Shown here piece by piece: positions 1 to 7,348 of a DNA stretch of 13,037 nucleotides; position 1 is the stretch's first letter; each line of letters starts with the position of its first letter. The stretch is from an uncultured Collinsella sp. GTDB lineage: Bacteria > Actinomycetota > Coriobacteriia > Coriobacteriales > Coriobacteriaceae. The position numbers and the translations under genes are program-made. The DNA lies in contig URTL01000047.1 in NCBI GenBank assembly GCA_900550785.1, positions 1 to 13,037 on the forward strand, written 5' to 3'. Below the pieces are notes generated by a model. That model made no database searches and had not been told where the DNA came from. It worked only from the letters and a program-made list of their open reading frames with translations.

Positions 1-2
1 TC

Positions 3-50
3 GCCGCTTCGCGGCTCGGCGGCCCCGTTCTCCGCGGCGAGGTTGTCTAA
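3..50 (+). CDS. possible 3' end of a plus-strand gene running in from the left
   Basis: The third plus frame is open from the window edge to a TAA at 48-50 and would encode the last 15 residues of a protein (ending LRGEVV). The only support is position: a clean plus-strand terminator begins 36 nt after this stop, as expected for the end of a plus-strand gene. The other two plus frames are also open here because the stretch is GC-rich, so the frame choice is uncertain. No family can be recognised from 15 residues. Confidence 0.25.
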   Translation, partial: AASRLGGPVLRGEVV

Positions 51-85
51 GGTTCTTGTTGAAGCTCGGCCATTGGCTCAAATGG

Positions 86-117
86 AAACGGGGGACGCAT
101 CTGCATCCCCCGTTTTT
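86..117 (+). terminator. Rho-independent terminator, plus strand
   Basis: A perfect 10-bp stem (AAACGGGGGA at 86-95 with TCCCCCGTTT at 106-115) is followed by a T5 run at 113-117. The T-run is on the plus strand, so it terminates a gene entering from the left. It lies just beyond the minus-strand phosphodiesterase stop and could also slow transcription in that direction, although the minus strand has only TTT after the stem. Confidence 0.8.
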
Positions 118-124
118 GTTGTGA

Positions 125-592
125 TTACTCTAGGTCAATAAACTTAGTGCTTAGGATCCTGCCGTCTTTTACTAGCATTCTGGCCATGGTGGGGCCTCGG
201 GTGCCTCTGGGGTAGCTGGCGCTGCCCGGGTTGAGGACTAAGCAGCGGCCCACTTGGGCTTCTTTGGTTACGTGGGTGTGGCCGTTGATGGCTACGTCTA
301 CGGATCCCACCGGAAGGTCTTCGCGGTAGTGGGCTACGGCGAATTTGAGACCTTCGTAGGTAAAGAGCGCAAGACGGTCTACATCGGGGCCGTAGTCGCG
401 GTAGTAATCGTTGTTACCCAGTACGGCCCGCACGGGGGCGATGGTGCATAGGTGCTCGTAGTCCATCTCCGACGTGAGGTCGCCAGCGTGGATGATCAGG
501 TCTGCGCCCTCAAGCTCGTCCAGGAGCGCAGGCGATAAATAGCCGTGGGTGTCCGAGATGATGTCGATGCGCTTGGCGCTTGCACTGTTCAT
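125..592 (-). CDS. YfcE/MJ0936-type metallophosphoesterase (phosphodiesterase)
   Basis: Predicted 155-residue cytosolic calcineurin-like phosphoesterase of the small YfcE/MJ0936 family, which hydrolyses phosphodiesters with two bound metal ions. Family motifs appear in order: SDTHG (D14, H16), HAGD (D38), LGNND (N60), AH (H88), GHTH (H105, H107) and NPGS (121-124). The length is normal for the family. I start at ATG 592 because GGAAGGG lies 5 nt upstream; the upstream extension to 646 adds 18 Cys/Phe-rich residues and runs toward the preceding terminator. The natural substrate is unknown for most family members. The gene follows the terminator of LytTR regulator 1 by only about 40 nt, and no convincing promoter is visible there, so expression may depend on read-through. 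Codon use looks less G/C-biased than in the permease and amidohydrolase genes (CTA and AGG codons occur). Confidence 0.9.
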   Translation of the reverse strand: MNSASAKRIDIISDTHGYLSPALLDELEGADLIIHAGDLTSEMDYEHLCTIAPVRAVLGNNDYYRDYGPDVDRLALFTYEGLKFAVAHYREDLPVGSVDVAINGHTHVTKEAQVGRCLVLNPGSASYPRGTRGPTMARMLVKDGRILSTKFIDLE

Positions 593-631
593 GGGATCCC
601 TTCCGCAAAAAACGATTCGGCAGATACATAC

Positions 632-683
632 AAAAAAAGGCCCCACGGCTCCGCAGACGATGGGTCTACAGGGCTGCGGGGCC
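632..683 (-). terminator. Terminator after LytTR regulator 1
   Basis: Read on the minus strand, GGCCCCGCAG (674-683) can pair with CTGC and GGGGCC in the 3' arm (639-656, with an internal bulge), followed by a T7 run (632-638). It starts 7 nt after the regulator stop codon. A smaller competing stem (CGGCTCCGCAG pairing with part of the 5' arm) is possible, but the T-run placement fits an intrinsic terminator. Confidence 0.8.
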
Positions 684-689
684 AGTGTG

Positions 690-1406
690 CTAGAGACTCA
701 GAGCCTTCTTGAGCGGCACGACGCGGCGTCGCGAAACCGGAACGCGTTCGTCGACGCCCGTAATGCCCAGCTGGATGGCACCCGAGGGCACCGTCTCCAC
801 ATCCGTGACGCACGCCAAGTTGACGATATAGCGGCGGTGAACACGGAAGAAGCCAAAGTCGCAGAGCTTGGCCTCAAACTGTGCCAGCGAGGTCGTCGAC
901 AAAAAGCGATCATCGACGGTATAGATGCAGGAGTAATCGTCCTTGGCCATGATAAAGCGAATATCGTCCACGGGAATGAGCACCTTGCGGCCGCCCTTTT
1001 CCACCGGGATACGCTCGATGGTCACCTTGCTGTCCGTAACCGGCTTGGCACGCTGCATGACCTTCTCGATCGCGCGATCCAAGCGAGCTTCCTCGACCGG
1101 CTTCATCAGATAATCGACGGCATCCACGTCGAATGCCTCGACCGCATGGTCACTATACGCAGTTACAAACACGATCGCCGGCGGATTTTTGAGCTTATGC
1201 AGCGCCTCGGCAAGTTGCAGGCCCGAGGCACCGGGCATCGAGATATCGAGAAACACGACATCCACGCGACTTTCCATAAGCATCTCGATGGCGGAGCGGA
1301 CGCTCGACGCCTCCGTGATCGTGCCGATCTTGCCCGTTTGCTCGAGCAGGAAGCGAAGCTCCGAGCGAGCCGGCGCCTCATCATCCACAATCATCGCACG
1401 CAGCAT
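690..1406 (-). CDS. LytTR-family response regulator 1
   Basis: Predicted 238-residue DNA-binding response regulator. The receiver domain (about 1-120) has the acidic pair D8/D9, phospho-acceptor D54 in FLDISMPG, T82 and K102. A LytTR DNA-binding domain follows (about 128-236) with the typical segment FFRVHRRYIVNL. It should be phosphorylated by the kinase encoded 72 nt upstream and bind direct-repeat sites. I start at ATG 1406, with GAAAGG 10 nt upstream; the longer frame to 1427 uses a TTG with no ribosome site and adds residues before the usual receiver strand. The intercistronic gap holds a small hairpin (CTAC and GGGC arms pairing with GCCC and GTAG). It closes the glycosyltransferase-kinase-regulator operon and is followed by a terminator. 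It is paralogous to regulator 2. Confidence 0.95.
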   Translation of the reverse strand: MLRAMIVDDEAPARSELRFLLEQTGKIGTITEASSVRSAIEMLMESRVDVVFLDISMPGASGLQLAEALHKLKNPPAIVFVTAYSDHAVEAFDVDAVDYLMKPVEEARLDRAIEKVMQRAKPVTDSKVTIERIPVEKGGRKVLIPVDDIRFIMAKDDYSCIYTVDDRFLSTTSLAQFEAKLCDFGFFRVHRRYIVNLACVTDVETVPSGAIQLGITGVDERVPVSRRRVVPLKKALSL

Positions 1407-1478
1407 AGGGATAAAACCTTTCGTCAACTAACTACGCCGGGCATCCGTCGCATGACGTTGAGCCCGTAGCCTTTTATT

Positions 1479-2822
1479 CTACTCTTGAATGTCAAAGATG
1501 CTCTCTGACAAATCAAGATGAAGGAGCACTTTGGTGCCCTTGCCCGGCGCCGATTCGACACGCGTATAGGAGTGCGGCCCATAAAAGCGATGGATGCGCT
1601 CCGAAATATTGTGCATGGCCACACCGGCGCCGCCACCCTGGGGAGAGCTGGCGTCGGGACGGGCAGAGCGCTCGTCAAACAGTCTGGCGGCGGTACCCTC
1701 ATCCATGCCCACGCCATTATCGGCCACGGCAATCAAGATTGCATCCTCGCCATCTTGGTGAACGGTCACGTCGATCCTCAGGGCATCGTCATCGCCCATA
1801 CCATGACGCACGGCGTTCTCGACAATCGGCTGGATCACGAACGCCGGCACCAGCGTATCTTCCACGTCCTCGGACACATCGAACGTCGCAAGCACGCGGT
1901 CCTCGCCAAAGCGGGCCTTCTCAAAGGTAAGGTAGCGCTTGGTCTGTGCGACCTCGCGCGAGACCGGAATAAGCGATCCCGAGTTGTCGAGTGTGGCACG
2001 ATAGAACGATGAGAACTCACGAAGCAGTTCGCGGGCCCGCAGCGGGTCGGTGCGCGTAAACGATGCAATGGTGTTCAGCGTGTTGAACAGGAAGTGCGGG
2101 TTAATCTGCGCCTGCAGCGCACGCACCTCAGCGCGCGCTGTGAGTTCCTTTTGCACCTCGAGCTCGTGGATGGCGAGCTGCGTGGACAAGATCTCGGCAA
2201 AGCCCGAGGCAAGCGCGTACTGGGTACGGTCGACGGCGCGCGGGGTCTTGTAGTAGAACTTGAGCGTGCCGACGGTACGATCGCCCACCTTGATGGGGGC
2301 GATAATGCCGGCGGGGACTTGGTTGTGCGAGCCATCCGAGCCCACGACATCCACCATACGGTTGAACGACTGCACGATGCCATGTTCGATAACGTAGCGT
2401 GTGGCAAGCGTGTGGATGGGAGAATCTGGCAGTAGCTTTTCCTCAAACTCGCCCGCGCAGGCAAGCACGTTGCCCTCGTCGGTGATGGCCACCGTCATGG
2501 CGCGCGTCTCGGGCAAAATGCGCCGGCACACCAAACGCGCCGACTCCTGCGTCAGACCGCCCTTAATGTCCTCAAGCATGGCCGAGGCCACCGAGAGCGT
2601 CTCCTCGGTGTACTGGGAGCGCACCGAATCGGGATTGAGCGTCAAAAAGATAAAGATGCACAGAAAGATGCACAGCAGCGCGCAGGCAATCACCGTGGCG
2701 ATCGGCTCGATACCGGTCACCAAGGCAAAAATAAAGTACACCAGCACGCAAATGGCGCAGGCAACGGCAATGATGCGAAAGATTGATATTGAACTATCGC
2801 GCTGGGCGCGGCGGTCGATCAT
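1479..2822 (-). CDS. LytS-type sensor histidine kinase 1 (His_kinase / HATPase_c)
   Basis: Predicted 447-residue inner-membrane sensor kinase. Two hydrophobic helices (about 14-36 and 39-62) form a short hairpin anchor with almost no extracytoplasmic loop, unlike the multi-helix 5TMR input of classical LytS. A GAF-like cytosolic segment follows (about 75-215), then the His_kinase domain with phospho-accepting H243 in INPHFLFN, the N-box QPIVENAVRHG (331-341), DNGVGM (368-373) and the glycine-rich GGGAGVAMHN (397-406). All motifs needed for activity are intact. The start overlaps the glycosyltransferase stop as ATGA, implying translational coupling. The partner is LytTR regulator 1 immediately downstream. 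The signal is unknown; with so little outside the membrane, it may be sensed in the membrane or by the GAF-like domain. Confidence 0.95.
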   Translation of the reverse strand: MIDRRAQRDSSISIFRIIAVACAICVLVYFIFALVTGIEPIATVIACALLCIFLCIFIFLTLNPDSVRSQYTEETLSVASAMLEDIKGGLTQESARLVCRRILPETRAMTVAITDEGNVLACAGEFEEKLLPDSPIHTLATRYVIEHGIVQSFNRMVDVVGSDGSHNQVPAGIIAPIKVGDRTVGTLKFYYKTPRAVDRTQYALASGFAEILSTQLAIHELEVQKELTARAEVRALQAQINPHFLFNTLNTIASFTRTDPLRARELLREFSSFYRATLDNSGSLIPVSREVAQTKRYLTFEKARFGEDRVLATFDVSEDVEDTLVPAFVIQPIVENAVRHGMGDDDALRIDVTVHQDGEDAILIAVADNGVGMDEGTAARLFDERSARPDASSPQGGGAGVAMHNISERIHRFYGPHSYTRVESAPGKGTKVLLHLDLSESIFDIQE

Positions 2823-4006
2823 TCGGCCCCCTCCAGGATACTGATCAGTTGTGCGTCACGCCAAAGCCCGTCCATGATCTTGGGCCAAAAGCTCTGGAAA
2901 CGCAGGTAGCTTGCAGCGTTTTGGCGCGCATAGGCCTTTGCCTCGCCGATACCATGGCGCCAGATGCGCAGGTAGCCCTCATGCTCGCGGGTAAACACGC
3001 TGCGGACCATAGCGGTCTTGCGCACGCGGTCGTCGAGCTCGCGCGAAATCCACGGGCCCGGGTAGGGCATGAGCGATGCCGCCGTAACGGGAATGAGCTC
3101 CTTTTGATGCGCGGCGAATGTCAACTTGGCCCGTTCGTAGTACCAACGGTATACATCCTGCATAAAGCGCGGTGAGCGCTTTTCGGACTCCGGAGGCAGA
3201 TGGCGCACGGTCCACTCGTTATCGAACCACACGTCGTAGCCAAACATGCGCATGTTAAAGAGGTAATCCAAGTCCTCGCCGCGGGTGATAAACGGGTCAA
3301 AGGCCACACGCGTAAAGGCGCGGGCGTGCAGGGCCATCAGGCCGCCGCACACGTAGTTGGAGCGCGAGATGCGGGTGCCCGAGAGCGCCTTTTTCATCCA
3401 ACGGTTGAACTCGATGCGCTTGGTCCACCAACGATGGCAGATGCCAGCCTTGTCCGTGGGAGCCAGCGGCGAGCCGTCGCGATCGTAGAAATAGCCGCTC
3501 TTGACCAAGATCGGCAAGCCCTGACGCGTCTGCTGCCCCAACGCATAGGTCGCGCGCTTCATAAAGTCGGCGTCGATGACAGTCTCATCGTCATCCAAAA
3601 AGATAACCGCGTCATGCCCCAGCACAGCGGCACAGGCTAGCCCCATATTGCGGATGGCACCGTAGCCTCGCAGGCTCACGCACTCGCCCGAACCCTTGGG
3701 CGCGATCTGAGCAACCCGGTCTGCGATGCGCGAGGCCTGGGTGTTGGTGACAACGGTGACCTTGAGCGTGGGATGCGCGTCGACAATCTCGTGCACGCGC
3801 AGCGACACATCGGCTGTGGCAGAAACGGGACAGACCACCAAAAGGATGATGCGCGGGATGTCGCGCACCTGCTCAAGCGAGGCCAGGCAGCGGTCGAGTT
3901 CGGGATTGTCGGCGTTGAGTCGCGTCGAATGGTCATAGGTGCCAGGGGCGTTTGCGCAAGCGTCATCGCCCGCCCAATACGTTGGAATCACGACTGTGGC
4001 GTTCAT
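2819..4006 (-). CDS. GT2-like glycosyltransferase
   Basis: Predicted 395-residue glycosyltransferase with a GT-A fold resembling family 2. It begins with VVIPTYW (5-11), has the family-typical IRNMG (118-122), and carries a metal/nucleotide-sugar binding DDD cluster (138-140, in VIFLDDDE). It also has GEDLDY (243-248) and a following H269, in the place of the usual acceptor-site ED motif. No membrane helix or signal peptide is visible, so it is probably cytosolic or peripheral. Donor and acceptor cannot be read from sequence; envelope glycan, exopolysaccharide or glycolipid are all possible. ATG 4006 has GGAGGG 7 nt upstream. Its stop overlaps the kinase 1 start by ATGA. A terminator hairpin ends about 20 nt before the start codon, leaving no room for a promoter in between. 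Confidence 0.88.
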   Translation of the reverse strand: MNATVVIPTYWAGDDACANAPGTYDHSTRLNADNPELDRCLASLEQVRDIPRIILLVVCPVSATADVSLRVHEIVDAHPTLKVTVVTNTQASRIADRVAQIAPKGSGECVSLRGYGAIRNMGLACAAVLGHDAVIFLDDDETVIDADFMKRATYALGQQTRQGLPILVKSGYFYDRDGSPLAPTDKAGICHRWWTKRIEFNRWMKKALSGTRISRSNYVCGGLMALHARAFTRVAFDPFITRGEDLDYLFNMRMFGYDVWFDNEWTVRHLPPESEKRSPRFMQDVYRWYYERAKLTFAAHQKELIPVTAASLMPYPGPWISRELDDRVRKTAMVRSVFTREHEGYLRIWRHGIGEAKAYARQNAASYLRFQSFWPKIMDGLWRDAQLISILEGAE

Positions 4007-4025
4007 GCCTTACCCTCCCTGCAAC

Positions 4026-4062
4026 ACAAAAACGGGACGCCGCCAAACACAGGCGACGCCCC
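4026..4062 (-). terminator. Terminator or attenuator between UMF1 transporter and glycosyltransferase
   Basis: On the minus strand GGGGCGTCGCC (4052-4062) pairs with GGCGGCGTCCC (4034-4044) as an 11-bp stem including two G-U pairs, with a 7-nt loop and a T5 tract (4028-4032). It can end the transporter transcript. It also lies inside any leader of the downstream glycosyltransferase, because that start codon is at 4006, so it may act as an attenuator. Confidence 0.85.
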
Positions 4063-4177
4063 GCGACCTAGCTGATTCCATCATACCCACTTGGGCAAAT
4101 CATTGCTCGCAAGTCGCAATGTTTATTGCGGATAACCCCAAAAGAGTACCGTGGACAGGCACAATAGCCGCTCGCTC
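4063..4177 (-). promoter_or_regulatory. Leader region upstream of the glycosyltransferase operon with competing hairpins
   Basis: This gene-free stretch holds two mutually exclusive short stems that share one arm. CGCAAT (minus; plus 4125-4130) pairs with ATTGCG (plus 4115-4120), and CATTGC (plus 4116-4121) pairs with GCAATG (plus 4101-4106). A weaker UGCCC/GGGUA stem follows. A TATGAT hexamer (plus 4080-4085) could be a -10 element, but no good -35 is seen at 16-18 nt. If it is used, the transcript would run through the terminator hairpin before the glycosyltransferase. Confidence 0.4.
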
Positions 4178-5437
4178 CTATGCGGCATGCTCTGCCGCCC
4201 GAGTCATGCGGGACAGGCGGACCAGCAGCATAAAGCCAACGATCAGCAGCACGCCAATGGAAAGGACGCCCAGCGACGGGTTGCCGGTCAGCGAGGTGAC
4301 GACCGACACCAGGAAGGTGCCCATAACGCTTGCATAACGACCAAAGATGTCAAAGAAGCCGTAGTACTCGTTGGACTTTTCCTTGGGGATAATGCGGCCA
4401 AAGTAGCTACGGCTGAGCGCCTGCACGCCGCCCTGGAACAGGCCGACCATAATGGCAAGCACCCAGAATTCAAAGGCGGTCTTTAGGAAGAACGCGGCGA
4501 ACAGCACAATGCCCATGTAGGCGGCGACCGCCACCAGGATCATGTTGAGCGTGCCCACGCGTCCGGCGAGCTTGCCGTAGATGATGGCGGACGGAAAGGC
4601 CACGAACTGCGTGACGAGCAGCGCCAGCACCAGCTGCGTCGAATCGATGCCCAAAGCCGAGCCGTAGCTGGTAGCCATGGAAATGACCGTGTGGACGCCA
4701 TCGATATAGAAGAAGAACGCGATCATGTAGACCAGCACGGTCTTGTTGTGGGCGATCTCGCGCATGGTGTGTCCGACCTCGGAGAACACACCGCCCACGA
4801 TGTGGCCGATAGTGTCCTCGGGACCGCGCTCGCGACCGTACTTTTGCTTATAGGTGCGAATGAGCGGCAGGGTAAAGATGAGCCACCAGGCACCAGTGAT
4901 GATAAACGACAGACGCGTTGCCAGCATGGTGGGGACGCCAAGAGCGGGGCCACCCATGATGAGCGCCAGGCAGATGACGAACGGCACGGTGGAACCGATG
5001 TAGCCCCAGGCATAACCCGAGCTGGACACGGCGTCCATGCGCTCGTCGGTGGTAACGTCGGGCAGCATGGCGTCGTAGAACGTCATAGAAGAGTTAAGGC
5101 CGATGGTGCACAGCACGTACACGGTCAAAAATGCCATGGCGGACATTGGGATAGCCTGCGCCAGGCAAAGCACCAGGCCCGTGAGGAAGAAGCCCAAGAA
5201 GAACTTGATCTTGTTGCCTGCGTAGTCAGCAAGCGCGCCCAGAATGGGCATGAGCATGGCAATGACCAGCGAGGCGATCGTCTGCGCATTGCCCCAGGCG
5301 ACCACCAGGTCGGCCGAGGAAGCGCCGGTATTGATGGCGTTAAAGTAAATGGGCACCACCGAGGTATTGAGCAGCACAAGGGCCGAATTGCCCACATCAT
5401 ACATAACCCAGTTACGCTCGAGCTTGGTGTATTTCAT
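4178..5437 (-). CDS. UMF1-family MFS transporter (Atg22-like permease)
   Basis: Predicted 419-residue polytopic membrane protein of the major facilitator superfamily, UMF1 (Atg22-like) family. Signature stretches are the N-terminal ERNWVMYDVGNSA (7-19), the MLPDVTTDERMDAVSS segment (124-139) in the first half, and SRSYFGRIIPKEKSNE (342-357) just before the late helices. About 11-12 hydrophobic helices can be counted. The family is thought to export or exchange small solutes, amino acids in the yeast vacuolar relative; the bacterial substrate is unknown. ATG 5437 has GAAGGG 9 nt upstream. The gap to the phospholipase-like gene upstream is 101 nt without an obvious terminator, so co-transcription is possible. 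A strong terminator hairpin follows. Confidence 0.92.
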   Translation of the reverse strand: MKYTKLERNWVMYDVGNSALVLLNTSVVPIYFNAINTGASSADLVVAWGNAQTIASLVIAMLMPILGALADYAGNKIKFFLGFFLTGLVLCLAQAIPMSAMAFLTVYVLCTIGLNSSMTFYDAMLPDVTTDERMDAVSSSGYAWGYIGSTVPFVICLALIMGGPALGVPTMLATRLSFIITGAWWLIFTLPLIRTYKQKYGRERGPEDTIGHIVGGVFSEVGHTMREIAHNKTVLVYMIAFFFYIDGVHTVISMATSYGSALGIDSTQLVLALLVTQFVAFPSAIIYGKLAGRVGTLNMILVAVAAYMGIVLFAAFFLKTAFEFWVLAIMVGLFQGGVQALSRSYFGRIIPKEKSNEYYGFFDIFGRYASVMGTFLVSVVTSLTGNPSLGVLSIGVLLIVGFMLLVRLSRMTRAAEHAA

Positions 5438-5538
5438 GGACAGGGACCCTTCGTATTCGCCCGATATGCAGTTAGTTCATCGTACCCCAATTGTCCAGAA
5501 CCGCCGGTAAGGATTCGGCAAAGGGGCACGCACGGGCC

Positions 5539-6483
5539 CTATTCCTCGCGGTCGAACTCCTCATCGGCTTCGAGCACGCGACCGCTGTAGTTGACGTGAC
5601 TGGTCACGGCATCCATGTCACCGGTCTCGATAAAACGTGCGACCGTGCACTCGTAATCGACCAGCGCGCGATCAAAGACCTCGGGGAAACTCTCGTTCGA
5701 GACCTCGTCGGTAAAGGGATTCTTCCATGTCAGATGGCCCAGGTTACCGGTGCGCTCGGGCAGCTCCGTCGTCACGCGATGGGCAAGGCCGTCGAGCAGC
5801 GAGTAGTCGTGCACCAAGCCCTCAACCAGCGAGATCGCGCGCGTCTTTGCGGAGCCGGCCGGCTCAATCGCGCGGTAAAGTCGCTGCATATTGGCAACGG
5901 CAGCACCGTACTCCCCCGCCGGAATGTCAATGCCGTACACGCGTCCGGCAACATAGCTCATCAGCACGCCGGCCACGCGATTGATGCGATCGGTGGTGAC
6001 GATCTCGCCCGCCGGCGGGTAATCGTCAACCGTAGCGCCATCGCGTTTAAGCTGCAGCATCAGCACATCCAGGTCGCTCTCGATCACGGCATGGACCTGA
6101 CTGCTCGAATCCTCAAGCTCTGAATCGGACTCGACAATGCCAAACTGCTGCTCATAGACAAAGGGGTGGGCGTTGCGGTCGAGCACGTAATGAGACAGCA
6201 GGCCCAGCGCAAAGGCGCGACCCAAGCTGGCGTCGCGCGGCAGCAGATGTGACACGCCGTCGCGCAGGCACGCAAACTGACGAGACATGCGCGACCGATG
6301 CATGACCTGCGCCAGCAGCGTGCAGTCGGAAACATGCGGTGTCAGAATGTGAAAGAAGAACGGGTCGGGGCCTTGGTTGCCCAAGATAAAGGCAATGCGC
6401 TCTTCATCGGACGTGATGACGCCCTGCGGAAGACGGTCGATGCTTTCCTCGCCAAACAGATGATGGGTGATAAGCGCGGGCAT
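5539..6483 (-). CDS. zinc-dependent phospholipase C family protein (PF00882-like), no signal peptide
   Basis: Predicted 314-residue all-helical protein resembling the bacterial zinc-dependent phospholipase C / S1-P1 nuclease fold. The N-terminal MPALITHHLFG supplies histidines H7/H8. Further candidate zinc ligands occur in order: D40 and H45 (GPDPFFFH), H62, the HYVLDRNAHP block (H98, D102, H106), and H131/E135 in HAVIESDLD. I start at ATG 6483, preceded by AAAGGA 6 nt away and giving the expected N-terminus; the frame extends 10 codons further upstream without support. There is no signal peptide, so unlike secreted clostridial phospholipases it probably acts in the cytosol, on an unknown phosphoester or lipid. 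It lies 92 nt after LytTR regulator 2 with no terminator between them. Confidence 0.85.
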   Translation of the reverse strand: MPALITHHLFGEESIDRLPQGVITSDEERIAFILGNQGPDPFFFHILTPHVSDCTLLAQVMHRSRMSRQFACLRDGVSHLLPRDASLGRAFALGLLSHYVLDRNAHPFVYEQQFGIVESDSELEDSSSQVHAVIESDLDVLMLQLKRDGATVDDYPPAGEIVTTDRINRVAGVLMSYVAGRVYGIDIPAGEYGAAVANMQRLYRAIEPAGSAKTRAISLVEGLVHDYSLLDGLAHRVTTELPERTGNLGHLTWKNPFTDEVSNESFPEVFDRALVDYECTVARFIETGDMDAVTSHVNYSGRVLEADEEFDREE

Positions 6484-6575
6484 AATGATCCTTTCGATTT
6501 CATTCGATGCCACCCATTATGCCCACCGCGCGCCCATGCCAAACCTGCGATGGTAAACGACGGCACGCAAGCCTC

Positions 6576-7310
6576 TTACGCAAGCCCCAGGTGCGACTTG
6601 ACCTCGGCGGCACGACGACGGGACACCGGTACCGTCGAGTTCACGCGGTCGAGCCTGAGCTCCATCAACCCCGTGGAGCCAATCTCAACATTGTGCACGT
6701 CTTCCAAATTGACCAGGTAGCTGCGATGAACGCGAATAAAGCCCTCGGAGTCCAAGCGACGCTCGAGCGAAGAGATCGACTCATTGATCAGGTACGTTCC
6801 CTCGGCGCAGATGGCGTTGCAAAAATCGGCGCGCGCCTCAAAGTAGCAGACGTCTGCGGCGGGAATGAACACCTTTTTGCCCCCGCGATCCACCGTCAGG
6901 CGCAAAGGCTGGCGCGGAGCATGGACGACGCGGCGAGCGCCCAGGGCGGTCTCGATCTTGTCGAGTGCCTTTGACAGGCGTGCGTCCTCGACCGGCTTGA
7001 CGACATAATCGACCGCATCGAGGTTATACGCATCGGCGGCAAACTCGGCAAACGCCGTCACAAACACCACGACCGGCGGCGTCTTTAGGTTCTGCAGCGT
7101 CTCGGCAAGCTCAATTCCCGAGCGACCGGGCATGGTAATGTCTAAAAACAACACGTCGGGCTTGTTCGACAGAATCGACTCCACGGCTTCGGTGACATTG
7201 CCCGCCTCGGCAATCTGACCCACACGCGCATCCTTTTCCAACAGATAGCGTAGCTCAGCCCTAATGGGAGGCTCGTCATCAACCACCAAGATGTTCCAGC
7301 CTTCGGACAT
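6576..7310 (-). CDS. LytTR-family response regulator 2
   Basis: Predicted 244-residue DNA-binding response regulator. The receiver domain (about 5-122) has D11/D12, phospho-acceptor D57 in FLDITMPG, T85 and K105. The LytTR domain (about 136-243) contains FIRVHRSYLVNLED and ends with VPVSRRRAAEVK. The start ATG 7310 has AGGGG 8 nt upstream. It follows kinase 2 with a 38-nt gap, so the two are almost certainly a cognate pair in one operon. It matches regulator 1 along its whole length (same domain order, the same VDYxxKPVE and VPVSRRR segments). Likely targets by position are the permease and amidohydrolase genes, its own operon, or the downstream phospholipase-like gene. Confidence 0.95.
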   Translation of the reverse strand: MSEGWNILVVDDEPPIRAELRYLLEKDARVGQIAEAGNVTEAVESILSNKPDVLFLDITMPGRSGIELAETLQNLKTPPVVVFVTAFAEFAADAYNLDAVDYVVKPVEDARLSKALDKIETALGARRVVHAPRQPLRLTVDRGGKKVFIPAADVCYFEARADFCNAICAEGTYLINESISSLERRLDSEGFIRVHRSYLVNLEDVHNVEIGSTGLMELRLDRVNSTVPVSRRRAAEVKSHLGLA

Positions 7311-7348
7311 ATGTGCTTCCCCTCTTTTTCTCTCAATCCAACCGCGTG

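Noticed and set aside
593..646. Upstream extension of the phosphodiesterase
   Set aside because: It has no ribosome site, overlaps the terminator tail of the previous gene, and adds residues not expected before the first beta strand.
1407..1427. TTG start for LytTR regulator 1
   Set aside because: ATG 1406 has a Shine-Dalgarno sequence upstream and gives the standard receiver N-terminus.
549..1469. A 306-codon plus-strand open frame opposite LytTR regulator 1
   Set aside because: The opposite strand encodes an intact response regulator with all motifs. The plus frame shows no family features.
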